DNA from: Tannerella sp.
GTDB lineage: Bacteria; Bacteroidota; Bacteroidia; Bacteroidales; Tannerellaceae
Length of the DNA: 8,299 bases
Assembly (NCBI GenBank): GCA_031277235.1
Contig: JAITMT010000052.1
Location: forward strand, 1 to 8,299
Direction of reading: 5' to 3'
A program made the translations under genes and the position numbers. The notes under the pieces were generated by a model. It made no database searches. It was not told where the DNA came from and saw only the letters and a program-made list of their open reading frames with translations. Below, in pieces: positions 1-6,611 of this stretch (its first letter is position 1; each line of letters begins with the position of its first letter).

Positions 1-932
1 CGACCGCCAAAAGCCACAAATTCCTTGACGAATCCCACCATAAAATTGTTGGAAACGATGCTTCGTTCCAATTGGTTGATGTGCGTAAAATACAGATTTC
101 CAAAATAACCGGCGCGGACAGTCCAGCCGCTCACCGGAAAATCGAGCGTCAGGTAATTGCGCAACGCCCGTTTGTTGTGAAACGACGCGACCTTGATGAT
201 TTCAGATGTTTCTCCCAGACTGAAAATTGCGTAGTAAGACTGGTCATACTCAGGCGAAAACATCACTCCGAGGAAAGGCGTTTCAATCTGGTAACGCAAC
301 GCCAGATTGCGGTTTTTGATTCGAAATTCATAAATCGCCAAAACCGACAGATTCAAATCAACATCAGCGTGTAAAGTCATCGGATTGTTGCCGTTGCGCG
401 TATTGTAAACCGTGCCGAGCATGCCGTGGATATTGCCGCCCAGCAAAATTTTGAAATACGGATCGGGTAAAAACCGGTAATGCACTCCGTAAGAATAATT
501 TACGAAAGCCGACAGGTAATTGGCGTTTTGCGCGCCGTTCATGGTAGAAGACAAATCAACGCTGATAATGTGCTGTTTAGACATGTTGTATTCGGGTCCG
601 TTGATTAGTTTCATTCGTTCGTTCATGAAGCGAAACCCGATTCCGCCATATTTTCCTTCGGATAAGTACGTGTCTCTCAATAAGTTGCCGCCAATTCCGA
701 CCATCGTGCCTTCATTGACGGAACAGAGGTCGCTGTAATCAACGATGAAACCGTCATCTTCTTCCCTGAGGGATATTTCCCCGGCTTCCTGCACCGTGAG
801 CAGTTCACTCCGGTCAATTTCGGCTTTTTTCCGGACTACCGCCGTCGTGTCGTCATCGGCTGCGAAAACGGTATTGAATGTACAGATAATCAGACCGATA
901 ATATATAATATGCTCTTTTTTCTATTCATCAT
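1..932 (-). CDS. Secreted outer-membrane barrel-like protein, DUF3316-type (3' end outside window)
   Basis: This frame is open from an ATG at 932 to the window edge, giving 310 residues without a stop. The N-terminus looks like a Sec signal peptide: MMNRKK, a hydrophobic stretch of about 16 residues, then a probable cleavage after VFA (residues 23-25). The mature part alternates aromatic and polar residues, with short turns rich in Gly and Asn, as in a beta-barrel. Recurrent pieces such as GGNLLRDTYLS, YGVHYRF, LRYQIETPFLGVMFSPEY and NNFMVGFVKEF match my memory of the Bacteroidetes family DUF3316 (about 280-320 residues), so only a few residues should be missing. Function is unknown; an outer-membrane location is inferred. 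The start overlaps the parC stop by 11 bp. A second in-frame ATG at 929 is an equally possible start. The overlap suggests translational coupling and co-transcription with parC. Confidence 0.8.
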   Translation of the reverse strand, partial: MMNRKKSILYIIGLIICTFNTVFAADDDTTAVVRKKAEIDRSELLTVQEAGEISLREEDDGFIVDYSDLCSVNEGTMVGIGGNLLRDTYLSEGKYGGIGFRFMNERMKLINGPEYNMSKQHIISVDLSSTMNGAQNANYLSAFVNYSYGVHYRFLPDPYFKILLGGNIHGMLGTVYNTRNGNNPMTLHADVDLNLSVLAIYEFRIKNRNLALRYQIETPFLGVMFSPEYDQSYYAIFSLGETSEIIKVASFHNKRALRNYLTLDFPVSGWTVRAGYFGNLYFTHINQLERSIVSNNFMVGFVKEFVAFGG

Positions 933-3630
933 TTTCAATTTTAGTAAATAAATCCAATTGAGTATCTTGACTTTCCGTATCAGATAACTCATTATTGTTT
1001 TCATTGTCAAACAGTTCCGAATTATTTTCGACAGGAAATCTTTCCGGCTCGAGTTCCAGAATGCGGCTTACAGTGAACGTGGTGATTCGCTTGCCTTTTG
1101 CCCGGAAACTTTTCACGCCGATAAACTGCTCTGCGTCAATGATTAAAGGCTGTCGAAACTCGTCGTTTCCGCCAAATTCCACTTCGATGCGTGGATAGAT
1201 CTGGTCGGTAATCAGATACATGGAATTTAACTCGTTGTCTCCCAGCAGGTCTTGATGCTTCACGCTCGCTTCCAACTGGAACCGTTTCAGATACGGGAAC
1301 TGCTGGTCGGCGTCATGGAGGGCTGCCGTCCAAACCTTGTTTTCGTCAAACTTTTCAATCCGGATGATGTTGTCTTCGTAATGGTTGCTCAAATCGTAAT
1401 TGCTCGTGTAAAACTCTCCGTTTCTGAGGATTACGAGTATCAAATCGTCGCTGTGGAACTCGCCGAGCGATTCGCCGCGACCGTCATAATTCAGGCGCAA
1501 CACATCGCGGTCAAACCAAACCTGGCGACCGCCCAGCGTGGAACTGCCTTTCTGTTTGAGCATTACCCGGTGTATCTCGGCTTTTGTCAGCAGGTTACCC
1601 ATTGAATTTCTTCCTTTTATCATGATTTCGCTGAAATCCTTTTCAAAAACGGTAACTTTCTGGCGCAATTTCGGCTTCAAAACCACTTTTACCGTCTCCG
1701 CTTCTCCGTTGGGATTGGCGCTAAAATACAGAATAACAGAGTTTTTCGTTCCCTGCGAAACATCGTATTCCCGGTCGCGCAAAACGCCGATAACGGGGAA
1801 TCGCTTGATAAAACAGCGCCGCGTCGCTCCGTCGCGGTAAATGACGTTGTAAGTCGTGCGTTTATCGTTCTTTTTGAACACGTTAACGTATAAAACATCG
1901 TGCCCGACAAAAATCTTTTCGCTAACCGAAATAACTTTGTACAAACCGTTCTTGTAAAAAATGATAACATCGTCAATTTCAGAACAATTGCACACATAAT
2001 CGCCGTTTTTCAGCGACGTTCCGATAAATCCTTCTTCCCGGTTGATGTACAGTTTTTCGTTCGCCTCGATGACGGTTGTCGCCACAATCGTATCAAAATT
2101 GCGGAGTTCCGTCCGGCGCGGATAGGACGCTCCGTATTTTTTCTTGAGCATTGAAAACCAGTCAATTGTATAATTTACAATCGTTGCCAAATGGCGGTCG
2201 GTCTTTTTGATTTCCGATTGTATTTTGGCAATCAACTCGTCGTTACTGTCCACGTTGAATTTCAGGATTCTGCCCATTTTGATTTCGAGCAGGCGAAGTA
2301 TGTCGTCGCGCGTAACTTTGCGGATGAAATTTTCCTTGAACGGCTCCAAACGTTTGTCTATGTGTTTGATGGCGATATCCTGATTTTTAGCGTTTTCAAA
2401 TTCTGCATCCTTGTAAATGCGCTCCACGATGAAAATGCGCTCCAGCGAAGCGAAAAACAGCTGTTCTTCCTGCTCCGCCCTGTGAATTTCCAACTCTCTG
2501 CGCAACAGCGCCAAAGTCTGGTCGGTCGAGTGGCGCAACACGTCGCTGACGCTCAGGAAACGCGGTTTGTTGTCTTCGATGATGCAACAGTTGGGCGAAA
2601 CGCTAATCTGGCAATCCGTGAAAGCGTAAAGCGCGTCAATGGTTTTGTCGGGCGATACTCCGGGCGCCAGATGTACCAGAATTTCAGCCTCTTGTGCCGT
2701 ATTGTCGTCTATTTTTCTGATTTTTATTTTTCCCTTGTCGTTGGCTTTGAGAATGGAATCTATCAATTTGGAAGTATTGCTGCCAAACGGTATTTCCGTA
2801 ACTACAAGCGTTTTACTGTCCAATTTATTGATTTTTGCACGAATTTTGACCGAACCTCCCCGCTCACCGTCGTTGTATCTTCCTATGTCAATAGAGCCGC
2901 CGGTCTGAAAATCAGGATATAACGCAAATTCTTCGCCCCGCAGATAAGCGATGGAAGCGTCCAAAATCTCATTGAAATTGTGCGGCAAAATTTTGGAAGA
3001 CAAGCCTACCGCGATGCCCTCCGCCCCCTGCGCCAGCAGCATCGGAAACTTAACCGGCAGAGAAACAGGCTCTTTGTTGCGACCGTCATACGACTGTTTC
3101 CAGATGGTCGTTTTGGGATTGAACAGCACGTCCAGCGCAAATTTCGACAGGCGCGCCTCGATATAACGCGGTGCAGCCGCCCCGTCGCCCGTCAAAATAT
3201 TACCCCAATTCCCCTGACAATCAATGAGTAATTCCTTCTGACCCATCTGTACCAGCGCATCGCCGATGGAAGCGTCGCCGTGCGGGTGAAACTGCATCGT
3301 ATGTCCCACAATATTAGCGACTTTGTTGTACCGACCGTCATCTAAAATCTTCATGGAGTGAAGGATACGGCGCTGCACGGGCTTAAATCCGTCGTTGATA
3401 TGCGGGACGGCGCGTTCGAGAATCACGTAGGAAGCGTAATCCAAAAACCAGTTTTGATACATTCCCGACAGCAGATGCGAACCTTCTCCCGGTCCGGGCG
3501 CCTTGTAGCCCGAATGGGTCAGTTCTTCCGAAACGTCTTCTCCCGAATATTCATTCTCTTCGTCCGGCGCATCGTCCAAAACGTCGTCCTTTTCTACTTC
3601 TTCCTGCTCTGTATCTTTGTTTTCCGACAT
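922..3630 (-). CDS. parC: DNA topoisomerase IV subunit A
   Basis: This type IIA topoisomerase subunit breaks and rejoins DNA and, with ParE, decatenates daughter chromosomes in the cytoplasm. It has 902 residues. Residues 1-50 are an acidic extension. The breakage-reunion domain starts near residue 51 (SGMYQNWFLDYASYVILERA), with the helix carrying HPHGDASIGD at 115-124 and catalytic Tyr156 after Arg155 in AAAPRYIEARL. Helical tower and gate segments cover about 365-500, and a diverged C-terminal propeller about 520-865. I see no GyrA box (QRRGGKG), which favours ParC over GyrA. The last 35 residues (868-902) are an acidic, Asn-rich, probably disordered tail containing QLDLF at 891-895, the consensus sliding-clamp-binding motif. 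Ala120 occupies the place of the quinolone-contacting Ser of E. coli GyrA (Ser83). The start at 3630 has a promoter-like TATATTTG 33 bp upstream. The gene probably shares a transcript with the downstream DUF3316-type gene. Confidence 0.96.
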   Translation of the reverse strand: MSENKDTEQEEVEKDDVLDDAPDEENEYSGEDVSEELTHSGYKAPGPGEGSHLLSGMYQNWFLDYASYVILERAVPHINDGFKPVQRRILHSMKILDDGRYNKVANIVGHTMQFHPHGDASIGDALVQMGQKELLIDCQGNWGNILTGDGAAAPRYIEARLSKFALDVLFNPKTTIWKQSYDGRNKEPVSLPVKFPMLLAQGAEGIAVGLSSKILPHNFNEILDASIAYLRGEEFALYPDFQTGGSIDIGRYNDGERGGSVKIRAKINKLDSKTLVVTEIPFGSNTSKLIDSILKANDKGKIKIRKIDDNTAQEAEILVHLAPGVSPDKTIDALYAFTDCQISVSPNCCIIEDNKPRFLSVSDVLRHSTDQTLALLRRELEIHRAEQEEQLFFASLERIFIVERIYKDAEFENAKNQDIAIKHIDKRLEPFKENFIRKVTRDDILRLLEIKMGRILKFNVDSNDELIAKIQSEIKKTDRHLATIVNYTIDWFSMLKKKYGASYPRRTELRNFDTIVATTVIEANEKLYINREEGFIGTSLKNGDYVCNCSEIDDVIIFYKNGLYKVISVSEKIFVGHDVLYVNVFKKNDKRTTYNVIYRDGATRRCFIKRFPVIGVLRDREYDVSQGTKNSVILYFSANPNGEAETVKVVLKPKLRQKVTVFEKDFSEIMIKGRNSMGNLLTKAEIHRVMLKQKGSSTLGGRQVWFDRDVLRLNYDGRGESLGEFHSDDLILVILRNGEFYTSNYDLSNHYEDNIIRIEKFDENKVWTAALHDADQQFPYLKRFQLEASVKHQDLLGDNELNSMYLITDQIYPRIEVEFGGNDEFRQPLIIDAEQFIGVKSFRAKGKRITTFTVSRILELEPERFPVENNSELFDNENNNELSDTESQDTQLDLFTKIENDE

Positions 3631-3663
3631 AATTTATCGTGTCTTTTTTCTGTAAAAAGCGTA

Positions 3664-3671
3664 CAAATATA
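3664..3671 (-). promoter_or_regulatory. Probable parC promoter, -7 element
   Basis: Read on the minus strand this is TATATTTG, an exact match to the Bacteroidetes -7 consensus TAnnTTTG, 33 bp upstream of the parC ATG. The -33 region around 3685-3690 is a run of T on the minus strand instead of a clear TTTG. The expected transcript start is a few bases further on, giving a leader of roughly 25-30 nt. Confidence 0.55.
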
Positions 3672-3824
3672 CGAATTTTGCGGGAAAAAAGATGTGAATG
3701 TTAAAAAAAAGTTATTTATATCCCCACGGACAGCAGTCAAAAATGGGTATGGGATAAATTAGTCCGTAAAATCTGCGCTGGCGATGTCAATTCGTCTTTG
3801 AGGGTTACAAATCCATGGGAGCGG

Positions 3825-3854
3825 GAGATTTCTCGACTGCGCTCGAAATGACAG
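3825..3854. repeat. Dispersed intergenic repeat-like segment
   Basis: The segment contains TCGA-CTGCGC-TCGA (3832-3845), a small palindrome flanked by GAGATTTC and AATGACAG. From memory this motif, with ACTACGC or ACTGCGC variants, recurs between genes in many Bacteroidetes and other environmental genomes. Only one copy occurs here, so its repeat status rests on recollection and not on this sequence. Confidence 0.4.
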
Positions 3855-3876
3855 GAAAAGAGTTTGCTGCATCCAG

Positions 3877-3908
3877 CTCTAACAAGGTTCCAAACTCTGT
3901 TAGAGTTT
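3877..3908. terminator. A/T-rich hairpin after tag, possible weak terminator
   Basis: Two competing inverted repeats share these bases: CTCTAACA (3877-3884) with TGTTAGAG (3898-3905), and AAACTCT (3892-3898) with AGAGTTT (3902-3908) around a 3-nt loop. The second is followed on the plus strand by further T residues (3909-3910). On the minus strand, the direction of tag, only three T are available and the tract is interrupted by GG, so it would be a poor terminator there. It begins 20 bp beyond the tag stop, which is the main reason to suggest this role. Confidence 0.35.
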
Positions 3909-3928
3909 TTCTTTGATTGTTGAATTTT

Positions 3929-4550
3929 TCATTTTCTCCCACGTCCGGGGCGCCTAAAAGCCTTGCGTGCGTCATCAACTTGCGTCCTGACGAAACATTC
4001 TTCGGCATGGTCGTTAATCAGCCCCATTGCCTGCATGAAAGCATACACCGTCGTGGGACCCACAAACTTCCAACCCTGCTTTTTCAACGCTTTTGAAAGC
4101 GCCTCGGATGCAGCCGAAGTCGAAGCGGTTTGCGGTTTTGCAAGGTCTTCTGCATCAGGCTCAAAACTCCAGATATACGCGGCAAGCGAGCCTGCGGTTT
4201 TGACAAGTTCCTGCGCTTTTTTCGCGTTGTTGATGACGGCTTCGATTTTGCCCCTGTGACGCACGATATTTTCATCTTTCAGCAGACGGGCGACGTCATC
4301 TTCGGTGAAAAGAGCAATTTTATGGAAGTCAAATCCAAGAAATGCTTTCCGAAATCCTTCCCGCTTGACAAGAATCGTACGCCAACTTAAGCCGGACTGA
4401 AACCCCTCCAGACTCAATTTTTCGAATAAAACGGAAGTCGTCCGACACGGGAAATCCCCATTCTTCGTCGTGATAAGGTAAAAATTCCGGCGCAAGTTCG
4501 CACCAGCGGCAACGTTTCTTTCCATCCGCTCCGGTCATCGTTTCACTCAT
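3929..4550 (-). pseudogene. tag: 3-methyladenine DNA glycosylase I, frameshifted
   Basis: Tag removes 3-methyladenine from alkylated DNA in base excision repair. The gene lies in two frames. Frame one (from ATG 4550) encodes residues 1-38, ending WGFPVSDD at 4437. Frame two resumes with LFEKLSLEGFQSGLSW at 4429 and runs to a TGA at 3929-3931. Seven bases (4430-4436) separate them where the family has two residues, so there is one extra base. Repaired, the protein would have about 206 residues, against 187 in E. coli. All expected zinc ligands survive: Cys14 and His27 before the shift, and the His and Cys of NDHAEEC after it. The Glu of LEGFQSG, equivalent to E. coli Glu38, also survives, as do RHRGKI and SKALKKQGWKFVGPTT. 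The intact second part implies a very recent mutation or a sequencing or assembly error. Without repair the product stops after 73 residues. It starts 3 bp after the YciI-like stop, so the two are one operon. Confidence 0.9.
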
Positions 4551-4553
4551 GAT

Positions 4554-4847
4554 TTATTCCTCCTCCAACAAAAACGCAAGCCGTTTATCCGCCATACCCG
4601 GCTCTATTTCAATAACTTCTGCGTTCACAATTCCTTCGGAGACAAACGGGTCTCCTTCCACTCTCTTTTCAATTTCCGGCAGAGAAGCGCCCTGTGCGAT
4701 GATTGCCCCGCCCGTGTCCGGCAAAATACTTCCGGCTAACAGAAAAACGTCATCGTCAAAGCCTTGCTTGACCCATGCAATGTGGGATTGGACAAACTTT
4801 TCCGCCTGATCTGCTTTTTCGGTAAATTTCAGTAATATAACATACAT
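4554..4847 (-). CDS. YciI-like (YCII-related domain) protein
   Basis: This is a 97-residue cytoplasmic protein beginning MYVILLKFTEKADQAEKF. Features typical of the YciI ferredoxin-like fold are the opening beta strand, a His in the first helix (QSHIAWVKQG), then LLAGSILPDTGGAIIA, and DPFVSEGIVNAEVIEI, where the family usually has DPF...G. The YciI superfamily includes small dimeric proteins of mostly unknown role, and the substrate here is unknown. I chose ATG 4847 because homology begins there. An in-frame ATG at 4883 would add 12 residues, but these lie inside the leader inverted repeat and look non-family. A good promoter lies about 110 bp upstream, and tag follows after 3 bp. The pairing with a DNA repair gene may be simple co-transcription. 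Confidence 0.85.
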   Translation of the reverse strand: MYVILLKFTEKADQAEKFVQSHIAWVKQGFDDDVFLLAGSILPDTGGAIIAQGASLPEIEKRVEGDPFVSEGIVNAEVIEIEPGMADKRLAFLLEEE

Positions 4848-4861
4848 ATTTTTATACTTGA

Positions 4862-4920
4862 GGGGATTTCTAAGAAATGACATGGTTGCACGCTGACTTT
4901 TCCAAAGGATAGAAATCCCC
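4862..4920 (-). promoter_or_regulatory. Inverted repeat in the leader of the YciI-tag transcript
   Basis: Plus-strand GGGGATTTCT (4862-4871) and AGAAATCCCC (4911-4920) are perfect 10-bp inverted repeats with a 39-nt loop. The structure sits between the predicted promoter and the ATG, ending 14 nt before it. A competing small hairpin, ATTTC-TAA-GAAAT (4866-4878), shares one arm, so the two folds exclude each other. No T tract follows, so it is not an ordinary terminator. Its role is unknown; it could control mRNA stability or translation, or be a protein-binding site. Confidence 0.45.
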
Positions 4921-4955
4921 GTTTAATCCTTCTGAAAATCAATCTGTATGCCCTG

Positions 4956-4986
4956 CAAAATTAAATCAAATATTTCAAACAACAAA
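4956..4986 (-). promoter_or_regulatory. Bacteroidetes-type promoter for the YciI-tag unit
   Basis: On the minus strand, TTTG (4983-4986) is followed after 19 bp by TAATTTTG (4956-4963). This fits the Bacteroidetes consensus TTTG-N19-21-TAnnTTTG in both elements and spacing. The predicted transcript start is near 4950, giving a leader of about 100 nt before the ATG at 4847. The (TATC)6 tract lies 16 bp upstream of the -33 element. Confidence 0.6.
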
Positions 4987-5002
4987 ATATATTCGGGAAA
5001 AA

Positions 5003-5026
5003 TATCTATCTATCTATCTATCTATC
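5003..5026. repeat. Tetranucleotide microsatellite (TATC)6
   Basis: Six perfect tandem copies of TATC (GATA on the minus strand) lie in the intergenic region, after the cardiolipin synthase gene and just upstream of the YciI-tag promoter. No spacers are present, so it is a simple sequence repeat. Such tracts can change copy number by slipped-strand mispairing. Confidence 0.95.
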
Positions 5027-5100
5027 AGTAGAATATAAAAGAGAACACCGGATATTACCGATTGAAGATTAAAAAAATCGCAAGTTCATTTTCCCTCCCC

Positions 5101-6528
5101 TCACAACAACGGCGAGAAAAGCCGCATGAACGATTCGGCGAGGCGTTTGGACAGGGGGCGTTTCATCCATTTGTTGTAGTTCAGTTCGTCGCAGCATGCG
5201 GCGAGGTCGTTTATAAACAAGTCTCTCATTTTCAGCGCCAAATCCTGTTGATAGACGAAAGCGTTTATCTCAAAATTATGTTCAAAACTGCGAAAATCGA
5301 AGTTGGACGAGCCGAAGCACGTCAGCATATCGTCGCTAATCACGAGTTTGGAATGCAGGAATCCCCTGTTGTACAGATAGACTTTTACGCCCGCCCGCAG
5401 CAGTTTGTCCACGTAGGAAAGCGTCGCCATTTGCGCGGTAACGGTGTCCGATTTTTGGGGGAGCATCAGCCGCACGTCAATACCGCCCAGCGCCGCCATT
5501 TGGAGCGCCTGATTCAGCCCGTCGGTCGGCAGGAAATAGGGCGTCTGGATGTAAATGTATTTTTTCGCGTTGGAAATGCAATAGTTGAAGGCTTGCAAAA
5601 GCGTGCGCCAGGGGTCGGTAGGACCGCTCATCAGAATTTGTATTTTGGAATCGGTATATGATTTATTTTCAGGATAATATCCGTCATTTCCTATCTGTTC
5701 GCGGCTGACGGCAAACCATTCCGACATGAAAGCCGCCTGCAAGCCATACACGCCCGGTCCTTCAATTTTGAAATGCGTATCACGCCAAGGTCCTAATTTA
5801 CTGCCCGTTACGTAGCGGTCGGCAATGTTCATCCCGCCCATGTAGCCGATTTTGCCGTCTATCACGACGTTTTTGCGGTGGTTGCGGTAGTTTACCCGGC
5901 TGGTGAGCCACGGAAAAACCACTTCCAACAGCGGATGTACCTCGATTCCGGCTTTTTTCATTTCGCTGAAAAACCGGCTTTTGACAGTCCAGTTGGCTAC
6001 GTCATCGTATAAAACCCTGATTTTCAATCCTTCACGCGCTTTAGCGATGAGAGCGTCTTTTACCCGATGACCGATGATGTCGTCATTGAAGATAAAATAC
6101 TGAATATGAATGTGATGCCCGGCATTGGCGATGTCTTCGAGCAGCGAATCGAACTTCTCTTTTCCGGTCGTGAAAACGGTGATTTTACTTCCTGAAAAAA
6201 TAGCCGAATAGTTGCTGTTATTCAGCAGGTTAGCCAGCGGACGGTAATTCTCGGGAATTTCGGTAATATGATCCATGTAGTCGTCCGGCTGGATTTTACT
6301 GAAAAACTGTTTGTAAATCCTCCGGGTTATGATTTTTAAACGGCGGTTGTCGCGTCCGAAAAAATAATACACGACAAGCCCGAAACCCGGCACAAACATC
6401 AAGACCAAAACCCAGGGAATGGTTTTCAGCGGGTTGCGGTTTTCCAACAGGATTAAAAGAACCAACCCCGTGACTGTCAGCGAGTACAGCACAAGAACAA
6501 TAATACTGATAAGTGTTGGAATACCCAT
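5101..6528 (-). CDS. cls: Cardiolipin synthase, phospholipase D family
   Basis: This is a membrane enzyme that joins phosphatidylglycerol with a second phospholipid to make cardiolipin. The 475-residue protein has two N-terminal membrane helices (about 3-28 and 36-57), a short basic linker (GRDNRRLKIITRRIYK), then two phospholipase D half-domains. Each has an HxKx4D motif: HRKNVVID with His217, Lys219 and Asp224, followed by GYMGGMNIADRY, and HSKLVISD with His392, Lys394 and Asp399, followed by GSSNFDFRSFEHNFE. Length and order match bacterial ClsA-type proteins. I chose ATG 6528 because the membrane helix begins right after it. An upstream in-frame ATG at 6660 would read through the ilvC terminator and into ilvC, and gives a non-family N-terminus. 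The gene follows ilvC by 83 bp but lies beyond a strong terminator, so it should have its own promoter. I could not find a TAnnTTTG element there. Confidence 0.93.
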   Translation of the reverse strand: MGIPTLISIIVLVLYSLTVTGLVLLILLENRNPLKTIPWVLVLMFVPGFGLVVYYFFGRDNRRLKIITRRIYKQFFSKIQPDDYMDHITEIPENYRPLANLLNNSNYSAIFSGSKITVFTTGKEKFDSLLEDIANAGHHIHIQYFIFNDDIIGHRVKDALIAKAREGLKIRVLYDDVANWTVKSRFFSEMKKAGIEVHPLLEVVFPWLTSRVNYRNHRKNVVIDGKIGYMGGMNIADRYVTGSKLGPWRDTHFKIEGPGVYGLQAAFMSEWFAVSREQIGNDGYYPENKSYTDSKIQILMSGPTDPWRTLLQAFNYCISNAKKYIYIQTPYFLPTDGLNQALQMAALGGIDVRLMLPQKSDTVTAQMATLSYVDKLLRAGVKVYLYNRGFLHSKLVISDDMLTCFGSSNFDFRSFEHNFEINAFVYQQDLALKMRDLFINDLAACCDELNYNKWMKRPLSKRLAESFMRLFSPLL

Positions 6529-6553
6529 CGCACAAAAAGCGTTTTGATGAAAT

Positions 6554-6598
6554 AAAAAAACACGAATAACACAGCCTGTTCCTGTGTTATCCGTGTTT
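6554..6598 (-). terminator. Intrinsic terminator of ilvC
   Basis: Arms at 6558-6574 and 6582-6598 form a 17-bp stem with a 7-nt loop. In the minus-strand RNA the single non-Watson-Crick pair is a G-U wobble, whereas the plus strand would have an A-C mismatch there, so the structure favours minus-strand RNA. Seven T residues on the minus strand (6554-6560) run from the 3' arm. It starts 13 bp after the ilvC stop codon. Confidence 0.9.
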
Positions 6599-6611
6599 GA
6601 TAATGAACTAC

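Larger units (their letters stand above)
3631..3928. other. Intergenic region between tag and parC (298 bp)
   Basis: No convincing gene lies here. It holds the parC promoter (near 3664-3671), a dispersed-repeat-like segment (3825-3854) and an A/T-rich hairpin just after the tag stop (3877-3908). Open frames that cross it, such as one at 3805-4008 on the minus strand and one at 3358-3762 on the plus strand, lack any recognisable family and overlap real genes, so they are not called. Confidence 0.7.

Noticed and set aside
2191..2922. 243-codon open frame on the plus strand inside parC
   Set aside because: It lies wholly antisense to a clear parC coding region, shows no family resemblance, and is explained by parC codon use leaving the opposite frame open.
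3358..3762. 134-codon plus-strand open frame crossing the parC start
   Set aside because: Most of it is antisense to parC; the remainder crosses the parC promoter region and shows no recognisable domain.
4329..4550. Separate 73-residue gene upstream of the glycosylase
   Set aside because: Its first 38 residues are the true N-terminus of Tag (RCRWC...YHDEEWG); the rest is out-of-frame sequence after the shift.
4848..4883. 12-residue extension of the YciI-like protein from ATG 4883
   Set aside because: The extension lies in the leader inverted repeat, and the family fold starts at MYVILLKF.
5003..5026. CRISPR-like array
   Set aside because: The repeat unit is 4 bp with no spacers, so it is a microsatellite.
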